Of a stretch of 64,000 nucleotides of DNA, positions 17,314-26,110 are shown in pieces (the stretch's first letter is position 1; each line of letters starts with the position of its first letter). The notes beneath the pieces were generated by a model. It saw nothing but the letters and a program-made list of their open reading frames with translations. It made no database searches and was not told where the DNA came from. The position numbers and the translations under genes are program-made. This stretch comes from Paroceanicella profunda (GTDB lineage Bacteria; Pseudomonadota; Alphaproteobacteria; Rhodobacterales; Rhodobacteraceae): assembly GCF_005887635.2 (NCBI RefSeq), contig NZ_CP040818.1, forward strand, positions 2,014,501 through 2,078,500, written 5' to 3'.

Positions 17314-17529
17314 ATGGGCATCGACCGCGAAAGCGACACGCAGGCCGGCATCCAGATCGGGCCCACCAGCCTGGGCATGGTGCGCATCTACATCGAGGGC
17401 GACGGCATCGACCTGCCGCTCGACTTCGAGCCCGAGGAAGCCGAGGAGATCGCCGAGGAGCTGCGCGCCGCCGCCGAGCGCGCGCGCGCGGCCTCCCGGC
17501 CGAAGAAGGGCGGCAAGGGCCGCAAGTAG
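17314..17529 (+). CDS. DUF6324-type small protein
   Basis: A 71-residue acidic-then-basic small protein of unknown function. It reads MGIDRESDTQAGIQIGPTSL at the start, then GMVRIYIEGDG, an acidic helix (EPEEAEEIAEELRAAAERAR) and a lysine-rich tail. I recognise it as resembling the small DUF6324 family of Rhodobacterales from memory only. The start is the ATG at 17314, with ACGGAGA upstream; the longer frame back to 17227 overlaps the tRNA flank and has no ribosome site. It is convergent with mmcB. Confidence 0.7.
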   Translation: MGIDRESDTQAGIQIGPTSLGMVRIYIEGDGIDLPLDFEPEEAEEIAEELRAAAERARAASRPKKGGKGRK

Positions 17530-17555
17530 GCCCCGGCCCGGCGGGCGGCGGCCGC

Positions 17556-18026
17556 TCAGGCCCCGCCCGTGAGTTCCTGCGGCCAGGGGTCGAGCAGGCG
17601 GCGCAGCCGCTCGGCCCCGGTGCGCGCGAAACGGCGGGTGAGCGCGGCGCGCCGCGCGCCCGGCAGCCGGCTTTCCGCGCCCATGCGCAGGATCTCGCCG
17701 TCATACGGGTCCGCGATCACGAGGCCGCTGCCCTCGGGCAGGATCTCGGCGGGAAAGCTGCCGTCCACCGCCCAGAAGAACCTGTCACACCAGTCCAGGT
17801 AGCCCTGCCACTTGGCGTCGGAGCGGTAATCCGCCAGCCCGGACTTGCATTCGAAAATCCAGATCTCCCCCTTCGGACCGAGCGCGAAGACATCGGCGCG
17901 CAGCCCGGGGCCGGGCACGAATTCCGTGACCGGGGCGAAGCCCATCCGCATCAGCATCCGGCAGGCGCCGCGTGCGAGAGCCTGCCCCGGCATCATCTGG
18001 GGAAGGGGCTGGTCCATGCGCGCCAC
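17556..18026 (-). CDS. mmcB: MmcB family DNA repair protein
   Basis: A restriction-endonuclease-fold protein of the MmcB family, linked in Caulobacter to tolerance of mitomycin-type DNA damage. It is 156 residues from the GTG at 18026, or 153 from the ATG at 18017. A PD-(D/E)xK-like core is visible: LRADVFALGPKGEIWIFECKSGLADYRSDAKWQGY, where D, E and K fit the nuclease motif. A GTTC-N7-GTTC LexA box lies directly upstream of the GTG, which fits SOS control. Confidence 0.85.
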   Translation of the reverse strand: MARMDQPLPQMMPGQALARGACRMLMRMGFAPVTEFVPGPGLRADVFALGPKGEIWIFECKSGLADYRSDAKWQGYLDWCDRFFWAVDGSFPAEILPEGSGLVIADPYDGEILRMGAESRLPGARRAALTRRFARTGAERLRRLLDPWPQELTGGA

Positions 18027-18028
18027 AA

Positions 18029-18043
18029 GAACACATGGGGAAC
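18029..18043 (-). promoter_or_regulatory. LexA (SOS) box of mmcB
   Basis: On the minus strand the sequence reads GTTC-CCCATGT-GTTC, a perfect match to the alphaproteobacterial direct-repeat LexA site GTTC-N7-GTTC. It ends 2 bases before the GTG start (18026) and 11 before the ATG at 18017, so LexA bound here would block transcription start. Confidence 0.82.
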
Positions 18044-18121
18044 GCGGCTGTCAACGCCCCGGGTGGCGCGAAAAACCCGCGCCCCCCTCTGTAAATCGGC
18101 GCGGCGCGGCTCTAGATATCG

Positions 18122-18289
18122 TCGTGGCGGGTGCTGTCCTTCCCGTGCGGGGACATTTCCTGGTGGCCTATTCATGCTCGAGGGAGCTGGCTCTGTGACT
18201 GGCCGTGGCCTATCGCACCTGGCGCCCACCTGGTTATCCAGGCTCTCGAGGATCTGACGCCTTCCACGGTCGCGACGGGCCCGCCACAC
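18122..18289 (+). ncRNA. ssrS: 6S RNA (alphaproteobacterial type)
   Basis: A structured segment of about 168 bases upstream of the 5-formyltetrahydrofolate cyclo-ligase gene, the usual place for 6S RNA in proteobacteria. GTGGCGGG (18124-18131) pairs with CCCGCCAC (18280-18287) as a closing stem. A large asymmetric central bubble follows, then an inner stem TCGAGGGAGCTGG / CCAGGCTCTCGA and a long G+C-rich apical hairpin. TAGATA at about 18113 fits a -10 box for a start near 18122. The shape, size and position match 6S RNA, which mimics an open promoter and binds the RNA polymerase holoenzyme. Exact ends are estimates. Confidence 0.78.
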
Positions 18290-18439
18290 CCTCCCTTTCC
18301 CCTGCCCGGCCGGTCCGGTGTGCGGACCGCAGGCCCCGCGCCGCGGAGGGTCGCGTGCGCCCCGCACGCGGCACGGGCTTTACGGCCCGTGGGCGACCTG
18401 CCATGCAGTGGCGGGGGCGCGTCTGCTGGAGAAGACCGG

Positions 18440-19027
18440 ATGAAGATTGCCGAGGTGAAGGCGGAGGCCCGCCGCGAGGGGTTCGCCCAGCGGGCGCAGG
18501 CCCATTCCGCCCCCACCGCGGCCTGGGCCGCGACCAGTGCCGCCGACCATCTCCTCTCCCATCTCGACAGCCTGATCGCGGCCGGCGCCCCCGCTCCGGC
18601 CATTGCCTCGGGCTACCTGCCGATCCGCACCGAGATCGACCCGCGCCCGGCCATGGAGGCCCTGCTGGGCCGGGGCATCCGGGTGTGCGTGCCGGTGATC
18701 GTGGCCAGGGCCGCGCCGCTGGCGTTCCGGGAGTGGAACCCGGGGGCGGCGCTGGTGCCCGGGCCGTTCGGCGCCTCCGTGCCGCGCGGGGGGGCCTGGC
18801 TGGAGCCGGACCTCCTGCTGGTGCCGCTGGTCTCCTTCGACGCGGGCCGCGGACGGCTGGGCTACGGCGGCGGCTTCTATGACAGGACGCTGGCGAAACT
18901 GCGCGCCCGCGCGCCGCGGCTGGCGGTGGGCATCGCCTATCAGGGCCAGTTCTGCCCCTCCGTGCCGCTGGAACCCACCGACGCCCCGCTCGACGCCGTG
19001 GTGACCGAAACCGGCGTGCTCTGCTGA
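18440..19027 (+). CDS. ygfA: 5-formyltetrahydrofolate cyclo-ligase
   Basis: Converts 5-formyl-THF to 5,10-methenyl-THF using ATP. The product is 195 residues from the ATG at 18440. The family signature GRLGYGGGFYDRTLAKLR lies in the C-terminal third, and LVPLVSFDAGRGRLG and the N-terminal INGYLPIRTEIDP-like segment (SGYLPIRTEIDP) also fit. It lies about 150 bases downstream of the 6S-like RNA and is probably co-transcribed with it, as in other proteobacteria. Confidence 0.93.
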   Translation: MKIAEVKAEARREGFAQRAQAHSAPTAAWAATSAADHLLSHLDSLIAAGAPAPAIASGYLPIRTEIDPRPAMEALLGRGIRVCVPVIVARAAPLAFREWNPGAALVPGPFGASVPRGGAWLEPDLLLVPLVSFDAGRGRLGYGGGFYDRTLAKLRARAPRLAVGIAYQGQFCPSVPLEPTDAPLDAVVTETGVLC

Positions 19028-19304
19028 CGCGCGCAGGCGGGGCGCGTCACGGGCCGCGGCGGTGGCGCCCCCGGGCCGGAGGCAGGACCGCGGCGCCGCC
19101 GGAGGCGGTGCCCGCACCCCGATGACCCCGGGGAGGATGCGCGCAGGGCGGTGACCGCGCAGCGGCGACGGGCAGGCGGCGGCGCGGGGCCGCGCCGGCA
19201 CGGGCATCCCGACACGGGACCGGCCGCGGCGCGCGGGCGGTGGCTCGGGCCGGGGCGCGAGATGCGTCTTGCCGGGCGGGGGGTCGTGCGGATAGAGCAG
19301 AGGC

Positions 19305-20120
19305 ATGCGTATTCTCTTTTTAGGCGACGTCGTGGGCCGCTCCGGACGCACCGCGATCACTCAGAACCTGGCTCGGCTGAAGACCGAATGGCGGATCGAC
19401 TTCGCCATCGTGAACGGCGAGAACGCGACCTCCGGTCACGGGCTCTCCGCCGCCCATGCCGCGCTCTTGTTCGAGGCCGGGGCCGACTGCGTGACGCTCG
19501 GCGACCATGCCTTCGACCAGAAGGACATGCTTACCCACATCGAGCGCGACGAGCGGATCGTGCGCCCGCTCAACATCTCCAGACAGGCTCCGGGCCGCGG
19601 CGCGCGCATCTTCGATGTCAGCCGGGGCCGCAAGGTGCTGGTGATGCAGGCGCTGGGGCGGGTGTTCATGAAACAGCCCTACGACGACCCGTTCTCCGCG
19701 CTGGAGGCCGAGCTGCGCCGCCACGCGCTGGGCGCCGCGGTCTCGGCCATCGTGGTGGATATCCACGCCGAGGCGACCTCGGAAAAGATGGCCATCGGGC
19801 ACTGGTGCAACGGGCAGGCCTCGCTGGTGGTGGGCACCCACACCCATGTGCCCACCGCCGACGCGATGATCCTGTCGAAGGGCACCGCCTATCTCTCCGA
19901 CGCCGGCATGTGCGGCTCCTACGACAGCGTGATCGGCATGGACGCGGGCGAACCGCTGCGCCGCTTCGTGACCGGCATGCCGGGCGGGCGCTTCACCCCG
20001 GCGGAAACCCCGGCCACCCTGGCCGGCGTGGTGGTGGAGACCGATGACCGTACCGGCCGGGCCACCGGCGTCTGGGCCGTGCGCTCGGGCGGGCAACTGG
20101 CCGAAGCGGCGCCGCGATGA
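19305..20120 (+). CDS. YmdB-type metallophosphoesterase (TIGR00282)
   Basis: A 271-residue calcineurin-like phosphodiesterase of the YmdB family; the Bacillus member cleaves 2',3'-cyclic nucleotides and affects RNA turnover. Visible metal-site motifs are FLGDVVGRSGR (GD-x-x-G), NGENAT, GDHAFD and HWCNGQASLVVGTHTHVPTAD (GTHTH). ATG at 19305 starts the conserved first strand directly. Its stop overlaps the EamA gene by ATGA. The 277 bases before it show no gene. Confidence 0.9.
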   Translation: MRILFLGDVVGRSGRTAITQNLARLKTEWRIDFAIVNGENATSGHGLSAAHAALLFEAGADCVTLGDHAFDQKDMLTHIERDERIVRPLNISRQAPGRGARIFDVSRGRKVLVMQALGRVFMKQPYDDPFSALEAELRRHALGAAVSAIVVDIHAEATSEKMAIGHWCNGQASLVVGTHTHVPTADAMILSKGTAYLSDAGMCGSYDSVIGMDAGEPLRRFVTGMPGGRFTPAETPATLAGVVVETDDRTGRATGVWAVRSGGQLAEAAPR

Positions 20121-21004
20121 CCGCGCCCCGGCTCTCCGCGATCCTCCTGTGCGTGGGCGGGGTCTGGGGCCTGGGGATTCCGTTCAACAAGCTCGCGACG
20201 GCCACCGGCTACGACCCGCTGGGAATCGCGGTGTGGCAGCAGGGCTTCGCGCTGCTGATCCTGCTGCCCGTCGCGCTGCTGCGCGGCGCGCCGCTGCCGC
20301 TGGGGCGGCGCGAGCTGGGGTTCTGCGCCGGTGTCGGGGTGTTCGGCACGCTGCTGCCCTCAGTGCTCTCGCTCAGCGCGGTGGCGCATCTCCCGGCGGG
20401 GGTGGCGGTGATCGCGGTGTCCACGGTGCCGCTCTTCACCCTCATGATCGCCACGGCGCTGCGGCTGGACAGGCCGACGCCGCTGCGCCTTCTGGGGGTG
20501 TTCGTGGGGCTGGCGGCCATCGTGCTGCTCGCCTCGCCGGAAGCCCTGCCGGACCCGGCGGCGGCGCCCTACCTGCTGCTCGGCATCGGCGCGGCCGCGG
20601 CCTACGCGGTGGAAGGCAACTGGGTGGCGCGGCGCAGCCCGCCGGACATGGCCCCGATCACCATGCTGATCGGGGCGGTGGCCATCTCGCTGATGATCTC
20701 GCTGCCGGTGGCCATGGCCTCCGACCGGGCGCTGGACCTCTCCGGCCCCTGGGGAGCGGCGGACTGGGCGCTGGCCGCGGGGGCCTGCATCAACGTGCTG
20801 GGCTACGTGGGCTACATCTGGCTCATCGGCGCGGCCGGGCCGGTGTTCTCCGCACAGGTGGGCTACGTGGTCACGGTGGCGGGAGTGCTGTGGAGCATGG
20901 TCGTGCTCAGCGAGGGCTATTCCGCCACGGTCTGGGCCGCGATGGGCCTGGTGCTGCTGGGGATCGCCCTCGTCCAGCCCAGGGCCGGGCCCGGCCCGGC
21001 CTGA
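20117..21004 (+). CDS. EamA/DMT-family transporter
   Basis: A 295-residue inner-membrane protein with ten hydrophobic helices in two homologous EamA halves (about 5-140 and 155-290), the layout of drug/metabolite exporters such as RhaT and YdcZ relatives. The substrate cannot be deduced. The start overlaps the preceding phosphoesterase gene by 4 bases, so they are translated together; a functional link is not obvious. Confidence 0.88.
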   Translation: MTAPRLSAILLCVGGVWGLGIPFNKLATATGYDPLGIAVWQQGFALLILLPVALLRGAPLPLGRRELGFCAGVGVFGTLLPSVLSLSAVAHLPAGVAVIAVSTVPLFTLMIATALRLDRPTPLRLLGVFVGLAAIVLLASPEALPDPAAAPYLLLGIGAAAAYAVEGNWVARRSPPDMAPITMLIGAVAISLMISLPVAMASDRALDLSGPWGAADWALAAGACINVLGYVGYIWLIGAAGPVFSAQVGYVVTVAGVLWSMVVLSEGYSATVWAAMGLVLLGIALVQPRAGPGPA

Positions 21005-21155
21005 ACGCCTTGCCCATCGCCCCCGGGGAAACGGACGCCGCCCCGGGTATCTTGCAGCGGACGGCAGCCCACCGACCGCAAGACCCCGCTGCATAAGCCC
21101 TTGCGCGCTGCAGCGCAGCAGACCATCATCTCGCAAAACCGGACCGGAGACCCAA

Positions 21156-22943
21156 TTGACCGAAGTGCCGTTTGCCGAACTCTGGCCCGCGATCCTCTCC
21201 CTTGCGGTTGTGGTGGGCATGTTTGCTCTGTTCGTGAGCGAACGCTATCCGACCGAAGTGGTGGCGATCGGCGGTGCCGCCGTGTTGCTTGCCTCCGGCG
21301 TCCTCAGCACGAAGGACGCGCTCGATGTGTTCTCGAACGCCGCGCCCTGGACGATCGCGGCCATGTTCATCCTCTCCGGGGCGCTGGTGCGCACCGGGGC
21401 GCTGAGTTATTTCACCGGCATGATCTCCAGCCGCGCCGGCAAGAACGCCGGCGGGGTGATCGCCGTGTTCGCGCTGTTCATCCTGGTGGCCTCGGCCTTC
21501 ATGAACAACACGCCGGTGGTTGTGATGATGATCCCCGTCACCGTGCGGCTGGCCGGGACGCTGGGCCTCGCGCCGTCGAAACTGCTCATCCCGCTGTCCT
21601 ACACCACCATCCTGGGCGGCATGTGCACGCTGATCGGCACCTCGACCAACCTGCTGGTGGACGGCATCGTGCGCTCGCAGGGGCTGGAGGGCTTCTCGCT
21701 GTTCTCGATCACGCCGCTGGCGGTGATCCTGGCCCTGGTGGGCGTGGGCTACATGGCCTTCGCCGCGCCGCGCCTGCTGCCGGACCGGGGCACCGCGGGG
21801 GGGTTCCTGAGCGAAAAGAAGAGCCTGAAGTTCTTCACCGAGGTCGCCATTCCCGAGGAAAGCCCCATCGCCGGGCGCAAGGTGTTCGAGGTCGACATCT
21901 TCCAGCGCGACGGCATGCGGGTGATCGACGTGCTGCGCGGCGACGATTCCCTGCGCCGCCAGTTCCCCGACGTGGTGCTGGAGGAGGGCGACCGCGTCGT
22001 CCTGCGCACCGGGGTGGACGAGCTGCTGGGCCTGAAGAACAGCCGCGCCGTGCACACGGTCGACAAGCTTTCCTCGCGCAAGACCGTGACGGTGGAGGCG
22101 CTGATCTCGCCGGGCTGCCGGCTGGTGGGCCGGGCGCTGGGGCGCCTGCGCCTGCGCCGCCGCTACGGTGTCTACCCGCTCGCCGTGCACCGGCGGAACC
22201 AGAACATCGGCGGCATCGGCCGCCAGCTTGACGACGTGGTGGTCCGCGTGGGGGATACGCTGCTGCTCGAAGGCGCGCCGGAGGACATCCAGCGGCTGGC
22301 GCAGGATGTCGACCTGGTCGACATCTCCCAGCCCACGGAGCGCCCCTACCGCCGTGGCCATGCCCCGATCGTGCTGGCCGTGCTCGGCGCGGTGGTGCTG
22401 CTCTCCGCGCTGGAGGTGGTGCCGATCTTCGCCGCCTCGATGATCGGCGTGGCCATCGTGCTGCTGACGCGCTGCATCGACGCGGACGAGGCCTTCGACT
22501 TCGTCGAGGGGCGGCTGCTGGCGCTGATCTTCGCCATGCTGGCGGTGGGCGTGTCGCTCGAGACCTCCGGCGCCATCAAGCTGGTGGTCGGGGGAATCGC
22601 GCCCACGCTCGATTCCCTGCCGCACTGGGTGCTGGTGGGGGTGGTGTTCATGTTCACCTCGCTGCTCACCGAGATGATCTCCAACAACGCCGTGGCCGTG
22701 GTGATGACACCGGTGATGCTCAACCTCTCGCGGGTGCTCGACGTGAACGCGACACCGCTGGTGGTGGCGGTGATGCTCGCTGCATCCTGCTGTTTCGCCA
22801 CGCCGATCGGCTATCAGACCAACACGCTGGTCTACGGGCCCGGCGGATATCGCTTCACGGATTTCATGCGCATCGGCGTGCCGATGAACCTGATCCTCGG
22901 CGTCGTCGCGAGCTTGCTGATTCCGCTGTTCTGGCCGCTCTGA
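21156..22943 (+). CDS. SLC13/DASS-family permease with two RCK-C (TrkA-C) domains
   Basis: A 595-residue sodium/anion-type permease. It has two membrane halves (about 5-200 and 400-595) split by a soluble insert holding two RCK-C domains (about 215-300 and 305-395, each with the VLEEGDRVVL / VRVGDTLLLEG pattern). Transport signatures include SAFMNNTPVVVMMIPV and the matching EMISNNAVAVVMTPVM, plus GTSTNLLVDG and GYQTNTLVYGPGGY. The start is TTG at 21156, chosen because GGAG stands 7 bases upstream and no ATG gives a full N-terminus. The substrate (sulfate, dicarboxylate or other anion) is undecided. Confidence 0.88.
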   Translation: MTEVPFAELWPAILSLAVVVGMFALFVSERYPTEVVAIGGAAVLLASGVLSTKDALDVFSNAAPWTIAAMFILSGALVRTGALSYFTGMISSRAGKNAGGVIAVFALFILVASAFMNNTPVVVMMIPVTVRLAGTLGLAPSKLLIPLSYTTILGGMCTLIGTSTNLLVDGIVRSQGLEGFSLFSITPLAVILALVGVGYMAFAAPRLLPDRGTAGGFLSEKKSLKFFTEVAIPEESPIAGRKVFEVDIFQRDGMRVIDVLRGDDSLRRQFPDVVLEEGDRVVLRTGVDELLGLKNSRAVHTVDKLSSRKTVTVEALISPGCRLVGRALGRLRLRRRYGVYPLAVHRRNQNIGGIGRQLDDVVVRVGDTLLLEGAPEDIQRLAQDVDLVDISQPTERPYRRGHAPIVLAVLGAVVLLSALEVVPIFAASMIGVAIVLLTRCIDADEAFDFVEGRLLALIFAMLAVGVSLETSGAIKLVVGGIAPTLDSLPHWVLVGVVFMFTSLLTEMISNNAVAVVMTPVMLNLSRVLDVNATPLVVAVMLAASCCFATPIGYQTNTLVYGPGGYRFTDFMRIGVPMNLILGVVASLLIPLFWPL

Positions 22944-22949
22944 CCGCGA

Positions 22950-22986
22950 CCTGCCGGGGGTGCGCCCCTCTCGGGGAGGGGGCAGG
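22950..22986 (+). terminator. Nested hairpin after the SLC13 gene
   Basis: CCTGCC…GGCAGG encloses CCCCTC-TCGGG-GAGGGG, beginning 6 bases after the stop. No T-run follows, so this is a terminator candidate only. Confidence 0.4.
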
Positions 22987-23184
22987 CCCCCTCCGCCTCG
23001 ACGGGCGCGTCGGGACCCTGCGGGCCCTCCGCCCCTGGCCCCGGCGGCCCGCGCTTTCCCCACCGTGGGGGGAGCTGCGCCGGCCCCCGGGGGCCATGAC
23101 CCGCAAAGCCATGCTTGAACCGGGCTCCGCCTCTCGCATATAAGCGCCGCCAGATATCCGAATTCAGGCGATAAGAGGCATGCA

Positions 23185-23928
23185 ATGGCCGGACATTCCA
23201 AATGGGCCAATATCCAGCATCGCAAGGGTCGGCAGGACGCGGCCCGTTCGAAGCTGTTCTCGAAGCTCGCGAAGGAAATCACCGTCGCGGCCAAGATGGG
23301 CGACCCGGATCCGGACAAGAACCCGCGCCTCCGGCTTGCGGTGAAGGAAGCGAAATCCAGTTCGGTTCCCAAGGACGTGATCGACCGCGCCATCAAGAAG
23401 TCCATGGGTGGCGACGCGGACAGCTATGACGAGATCCGCTACGAAGGCTACGGGCCCGGCGGCGTGGCCGTCATCGTCGAGGCGATGACGGACAACCGCA
23501 ACCGGACCGCGTCCAACGTGCGCTCCTATTTTGCCAAGCTGGGCGGGAACCTTGCCGAGACGGGCGCGGTGAGTTTCATGTTCGACCGCAAGGGGCAGAT
23601 CGTCTATCCCGCCGCGGCCGGCGACGAGGACTCGGTGATGGAGGCCGCGATCGAGGCCGGTGCCGAGGACGTGGAGAGCTCCGAGGAAAATCATGTGATC
23701 TGGTGTGCGATGGAGGATCTCAACGATGTCTCCACGGCCCTGGAGACTGCGCTGGGCGAGGCCGAGTCCACCCGCTTGGTCTGGAAGCCGCAGACCACCA
23801 CCGAGCTTGACGCGGACGGTGCGCAGAAGCTGCTGAAACTGCTGGACACTCTCGAGGACGATGACGACGTTCAGAACGTCACGGCGAATGCCGAATTCTC
23901 GGACGAGGTCCTCGCAGGCCTCGAGTGA
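23185..23928 (+). CDS. yebC: YebC/PmpR family protein
   Basis: A 247-residue protein of the YebC/TACO1 family, described both as a DNA-binding regulator and as a factor aiding translation of proline-rich stretches. The conserved start [15 protein letters not shown] is complete, and [23 protein letters not shown] and [10 protein letters not shown] are family segments. In many genomes it precedes ruvC; here no ruv gene follows, and the next gene is a convergent chemoreceptor. TAAGAGG 6 bases before the ATG serves as ribosome site. Confidence 0.95.
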   Translation: MAGHSKWANIQHRKGRQDAARSKLFSKLAKEITVAAKMGDPDPDKNPRLRLAVKEAKSSSVPKDVIDRAIKKSMGGDADSYDEIRYEGYGPGGVAVIVEAMTDNRNRTASNVRSYFAKLGGNLAETGAVSFMFDRKGQIVYPAAAGDEDSVMEAAIEAGAEDVESSEENHVIWCAMEDLNDVSTALETALGEAESTRLVWKPQTTTELDADGAQKLLKLLDTLEDDDDVQNVTANAEFSDEVLAGLE

Positions 23929-23935
23929 GCGTGAC

Positions 23936-23964
23936 GGCCGTCCGCTTTTGCGGGCGGCCTTCCC
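23936..23964 (+). terminator. Intrinsic terminator of yebC
   Basis: A 10-bp stem GGCCGTCCGC / GCGGGCGGCC (one G:U pair) with a TTTT loop begins 8 bases after the yebC stop, followed by TTCCC. It is a strong hairpin with a weak T-tract. Confidence 0.65.
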
Positions 23965-24161
23965 GACGGTGGCAGGCGGCGAGCCAGGTGTGTGTGCGAG
24001 GGGGCTGCGGCGTACGGGCGGTGGGACTTGCCGGACTGCCCGGTGACGCAAGTGCCTTGCTGCTGGCAGAGTGCGCTGGGCGAGCCGCCTTGGCTGATCT
24101 GAGAGCCCCTGGTCTCGGAACCCGCGGGCGCTGTGAGTGACGCCTGCTGCGGGTTCGTTGT

Positions 24162-25946
24162 TCAGGCCGCCCGCTTTCTTGACTTGCTGCTGTTGTCCGC
24201 TCCCTTGAAGAACGCGATGAGTTCGGCGAGGCGTTCCGCGCGGTGCATGGCGTCTTGCGCCGAGGAGGCACTTTTTGATGCCAGGGCGGAATTCTCCTGC
24301 GTGATCTGGTCGAGGTGGCTCACGTTCGCAGTGATCTCGTCCACGCCCGCGGATTGCTCCACATTGGCACCGGCGATCTCCGACACCTTGCCGGACAGCG
24401 CCGTGACCGACTTCAGGATGGTTTCAAGCACGCCACCGGTCTGGCGGACGAGCATCACGCCGTCGGCCACGTTGGATTCGCCCGCCTGGATCAGGTTCTT
24501 GATGTCGCTCGCGGATTCGCTGGAGCGCTGGGCGAGGGTCCGCACCTCGGAGGCGACGACGGCGAAGCCGCGCCCGGCATCGCCGGCCCGGGCCGCCTCG
24601 ACGGCGGCGTTGAGGGCGAGAAGATTGGTCTGGAAGGCGATCGAATCGATCACCGTGATGATCTCGGCGATGCGGCCGGAACTCACCTCGATGCGCTCGA
24701 TCGCGGAGACGGTTTCCTTGACCACCTCCCCTGCCTCCTGGACCGATTTCGACGAGGTCGTGGCCAGGGACGCCGCTTCCTTGGCGTTGCTGGCGTTCGA
24801 GCGCACGGTGGCCGACATCTCTTCCATGGTCGCGGCGGTTTCCTCCAGGGCGCTGGCCTGCTGCTCGGCGCGGCTGGAGAGGTCCCCGGCATCCGAGACG
24901 ATGGCTGTCAGGGTGGATTGCATCACGTCGCTGGTTTCGCGGATCATTGCCACCAGCTCGGCCAGGCGGTCTCCGAAGCCGTTCAGGTTGCTCTGAAGCC
25001 GTCCGAACTCCCCGGAATAGGTGCCGGTCATCCGGCTGGTCAGGTCGCCGCGCGCCATGCCGTCGATGACCGTGAGCGCCTCGGACAATCCGTGCTCCAC
25101 CGCGTCGATGAGCTTGTTCACTGCCTCGGCCATCCGCCGCAACTGCCCGTTCTCGATCTTCGCGTTCACGCGCGCGCTGAAGTTGCCGTTCGAGGCGTGG
25201 GCGATCACCTGTTCCAGATCGGTCTGAACCCGGCGCTCCTCGGTATCGTCGCGCCACTCCACCAGCGTCCCGGTGCGGTTGCCCTTCGCGTCATGGATGG
25301 CATGCACCGCGAGACGCAGGTGGCGCCCGCCGAGGGTGAGCCGGGCGATATGCGTGCCCTTGAGGGCGTTGAGCATGGCGCGTGTCGCTGCCGGCTCCTT
25401 GTGAAAGATGTCGATGTTGCACCCCACCAGCTTGTCGAGGCTGAAGGACGGCAGGTCCTTGCGCATCGCGTCCTCGTGCTTGCGGAACATGTCCTGCAGG
25501 GAGCCGTTGAGATAGCGGATGGAATAGTCCTTGTCCGCGAGCATGATCATCGTTGTCGCCCGGTCGAGGGCCTTGACCACGTCCTCCGCGCCGCTGGCGC
25601 GCTTCAGGCTGGTGTCGAGCGTGCCGAGCAGGAGGTCGGTGTCCGCGGAGCCGGCCGGGAGGCCGAGGCGCGCGGCCAGGGCGTCGGCCAGGCCGCCGTT
25701 GCCCCCGCGCGCCGCCACCATGAGGCCCACGGCGGTGACCAGGGAGAGGACGGCGGCGGCGAGGATCAGCGTGCCGACCGTATCGGCCGCGGAAGCCGCG
25801 CTGCCCCCGTCCGGCAGGGCGCTGAGCCCGTCCCGCACCCCGCCGAGGCCGTTCAGGGCCAGTCCGCACAGGACCAGAACCAGAACAGAGCCTGCAAGGC
25901 TTGTCCCCCGCACCAATTTATTGACCTGCATTCCCTGCACTCCCAT
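24162..25946 (-). CDS. Methyl-accepting chemotaxis protein with cytoplasmic PAS sensor
   Basis: A 594-residue chemoreceptor. Two N-terminal membrane segments (about 14-34 and 50-72) enclose only about 20 residues, so there is no periplasmic ligand domain. A PAS-like region follows (about 125-235: TMIMLADKDYSIRYLNGSLQDMF, then GTLVEWRDDTEERR), then HAMP-like linkers (about 240-340). The MA signalling domain contains the hairpin tip IDSIAFQTNLLALNAAVEAARAGDAGRGFAVVA-type core. Sensing is therefore probably of a cytoplasmic, redox or small-molecule signal, as in Aer-like receptors. The start could be 25946 or 25931. No che genes are nearby. Confidence 0.9.
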   Translation of the reverse strand: MGVQGMQVNKLVRGTSLAGSVLVLVLCGLALNGLGGVRDGLSALPDGGSAASAADTVGTLILAAAVLSLVTAVGLMVAARGGNGGLADALAARLGLPAGSADTDLLLGTLDTSLKRASGAEDVVKALDRATTMIMLADKDYSIRYLNGSLQDMFRKHEDAMRKDLPSFSLDKLVGCNIDIFHKEPAATRAMLNALKGTHIARLTLGGRHLRLAVHAIHDAKGNRTGTLVEWRDDTEERRVQTDLEQVIAHASNGNFSARVNAKIENGQLRRMAEAVNKLIDAVEHGLSEALTVIDGMARGDLTSRMTGTYSGEFGRLQSNLNGFGDRLAELVAMIRETSDVMQSTLTAIVSDAGDLSSRAEQQASALEETAATMEEMSATVRSNASNAKEAASLATTSSKSVQEAGEVVKETVSAIERIEVSSGRIAEIITVIDSIAFQTNLLALNAAVEAARAGDAGRGFAVVASEVRTLAQRSSESASDIKNLIQAGESNVADGVMLVRQTGGVLETILKSVTALSGKVSEIAGANVEQSAGVDEITANVSHLDQITQENSALASKSASSAQDAMHRAERLAELIAFFKGADNSSKSRKRAA

Positions 25947-26110
25947 CCGGAGAATATTGCGGGGCGTCCCCGCGGCGTCGACCCGGGGGAACTATGCTGC
26001 AGAGAATCCTAATGGTCGGTGTTCAACCTGAAGGTGTCGGGAGGTGCGGGGCAAAACACCGCCGGGGATCCGCCGTCGGGCCGGAGGCCCGGCGGGGCAG
26101 GATACGGGGG

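Noticed and set aside
21126..23405. A 759-codon minus-strand frame opposite the SLC13 and yebC genes
   Set aside because: It is antisense to two genes with unmistakable signatures and its composition (His/Gln/Arg) is that of a shadow frame.
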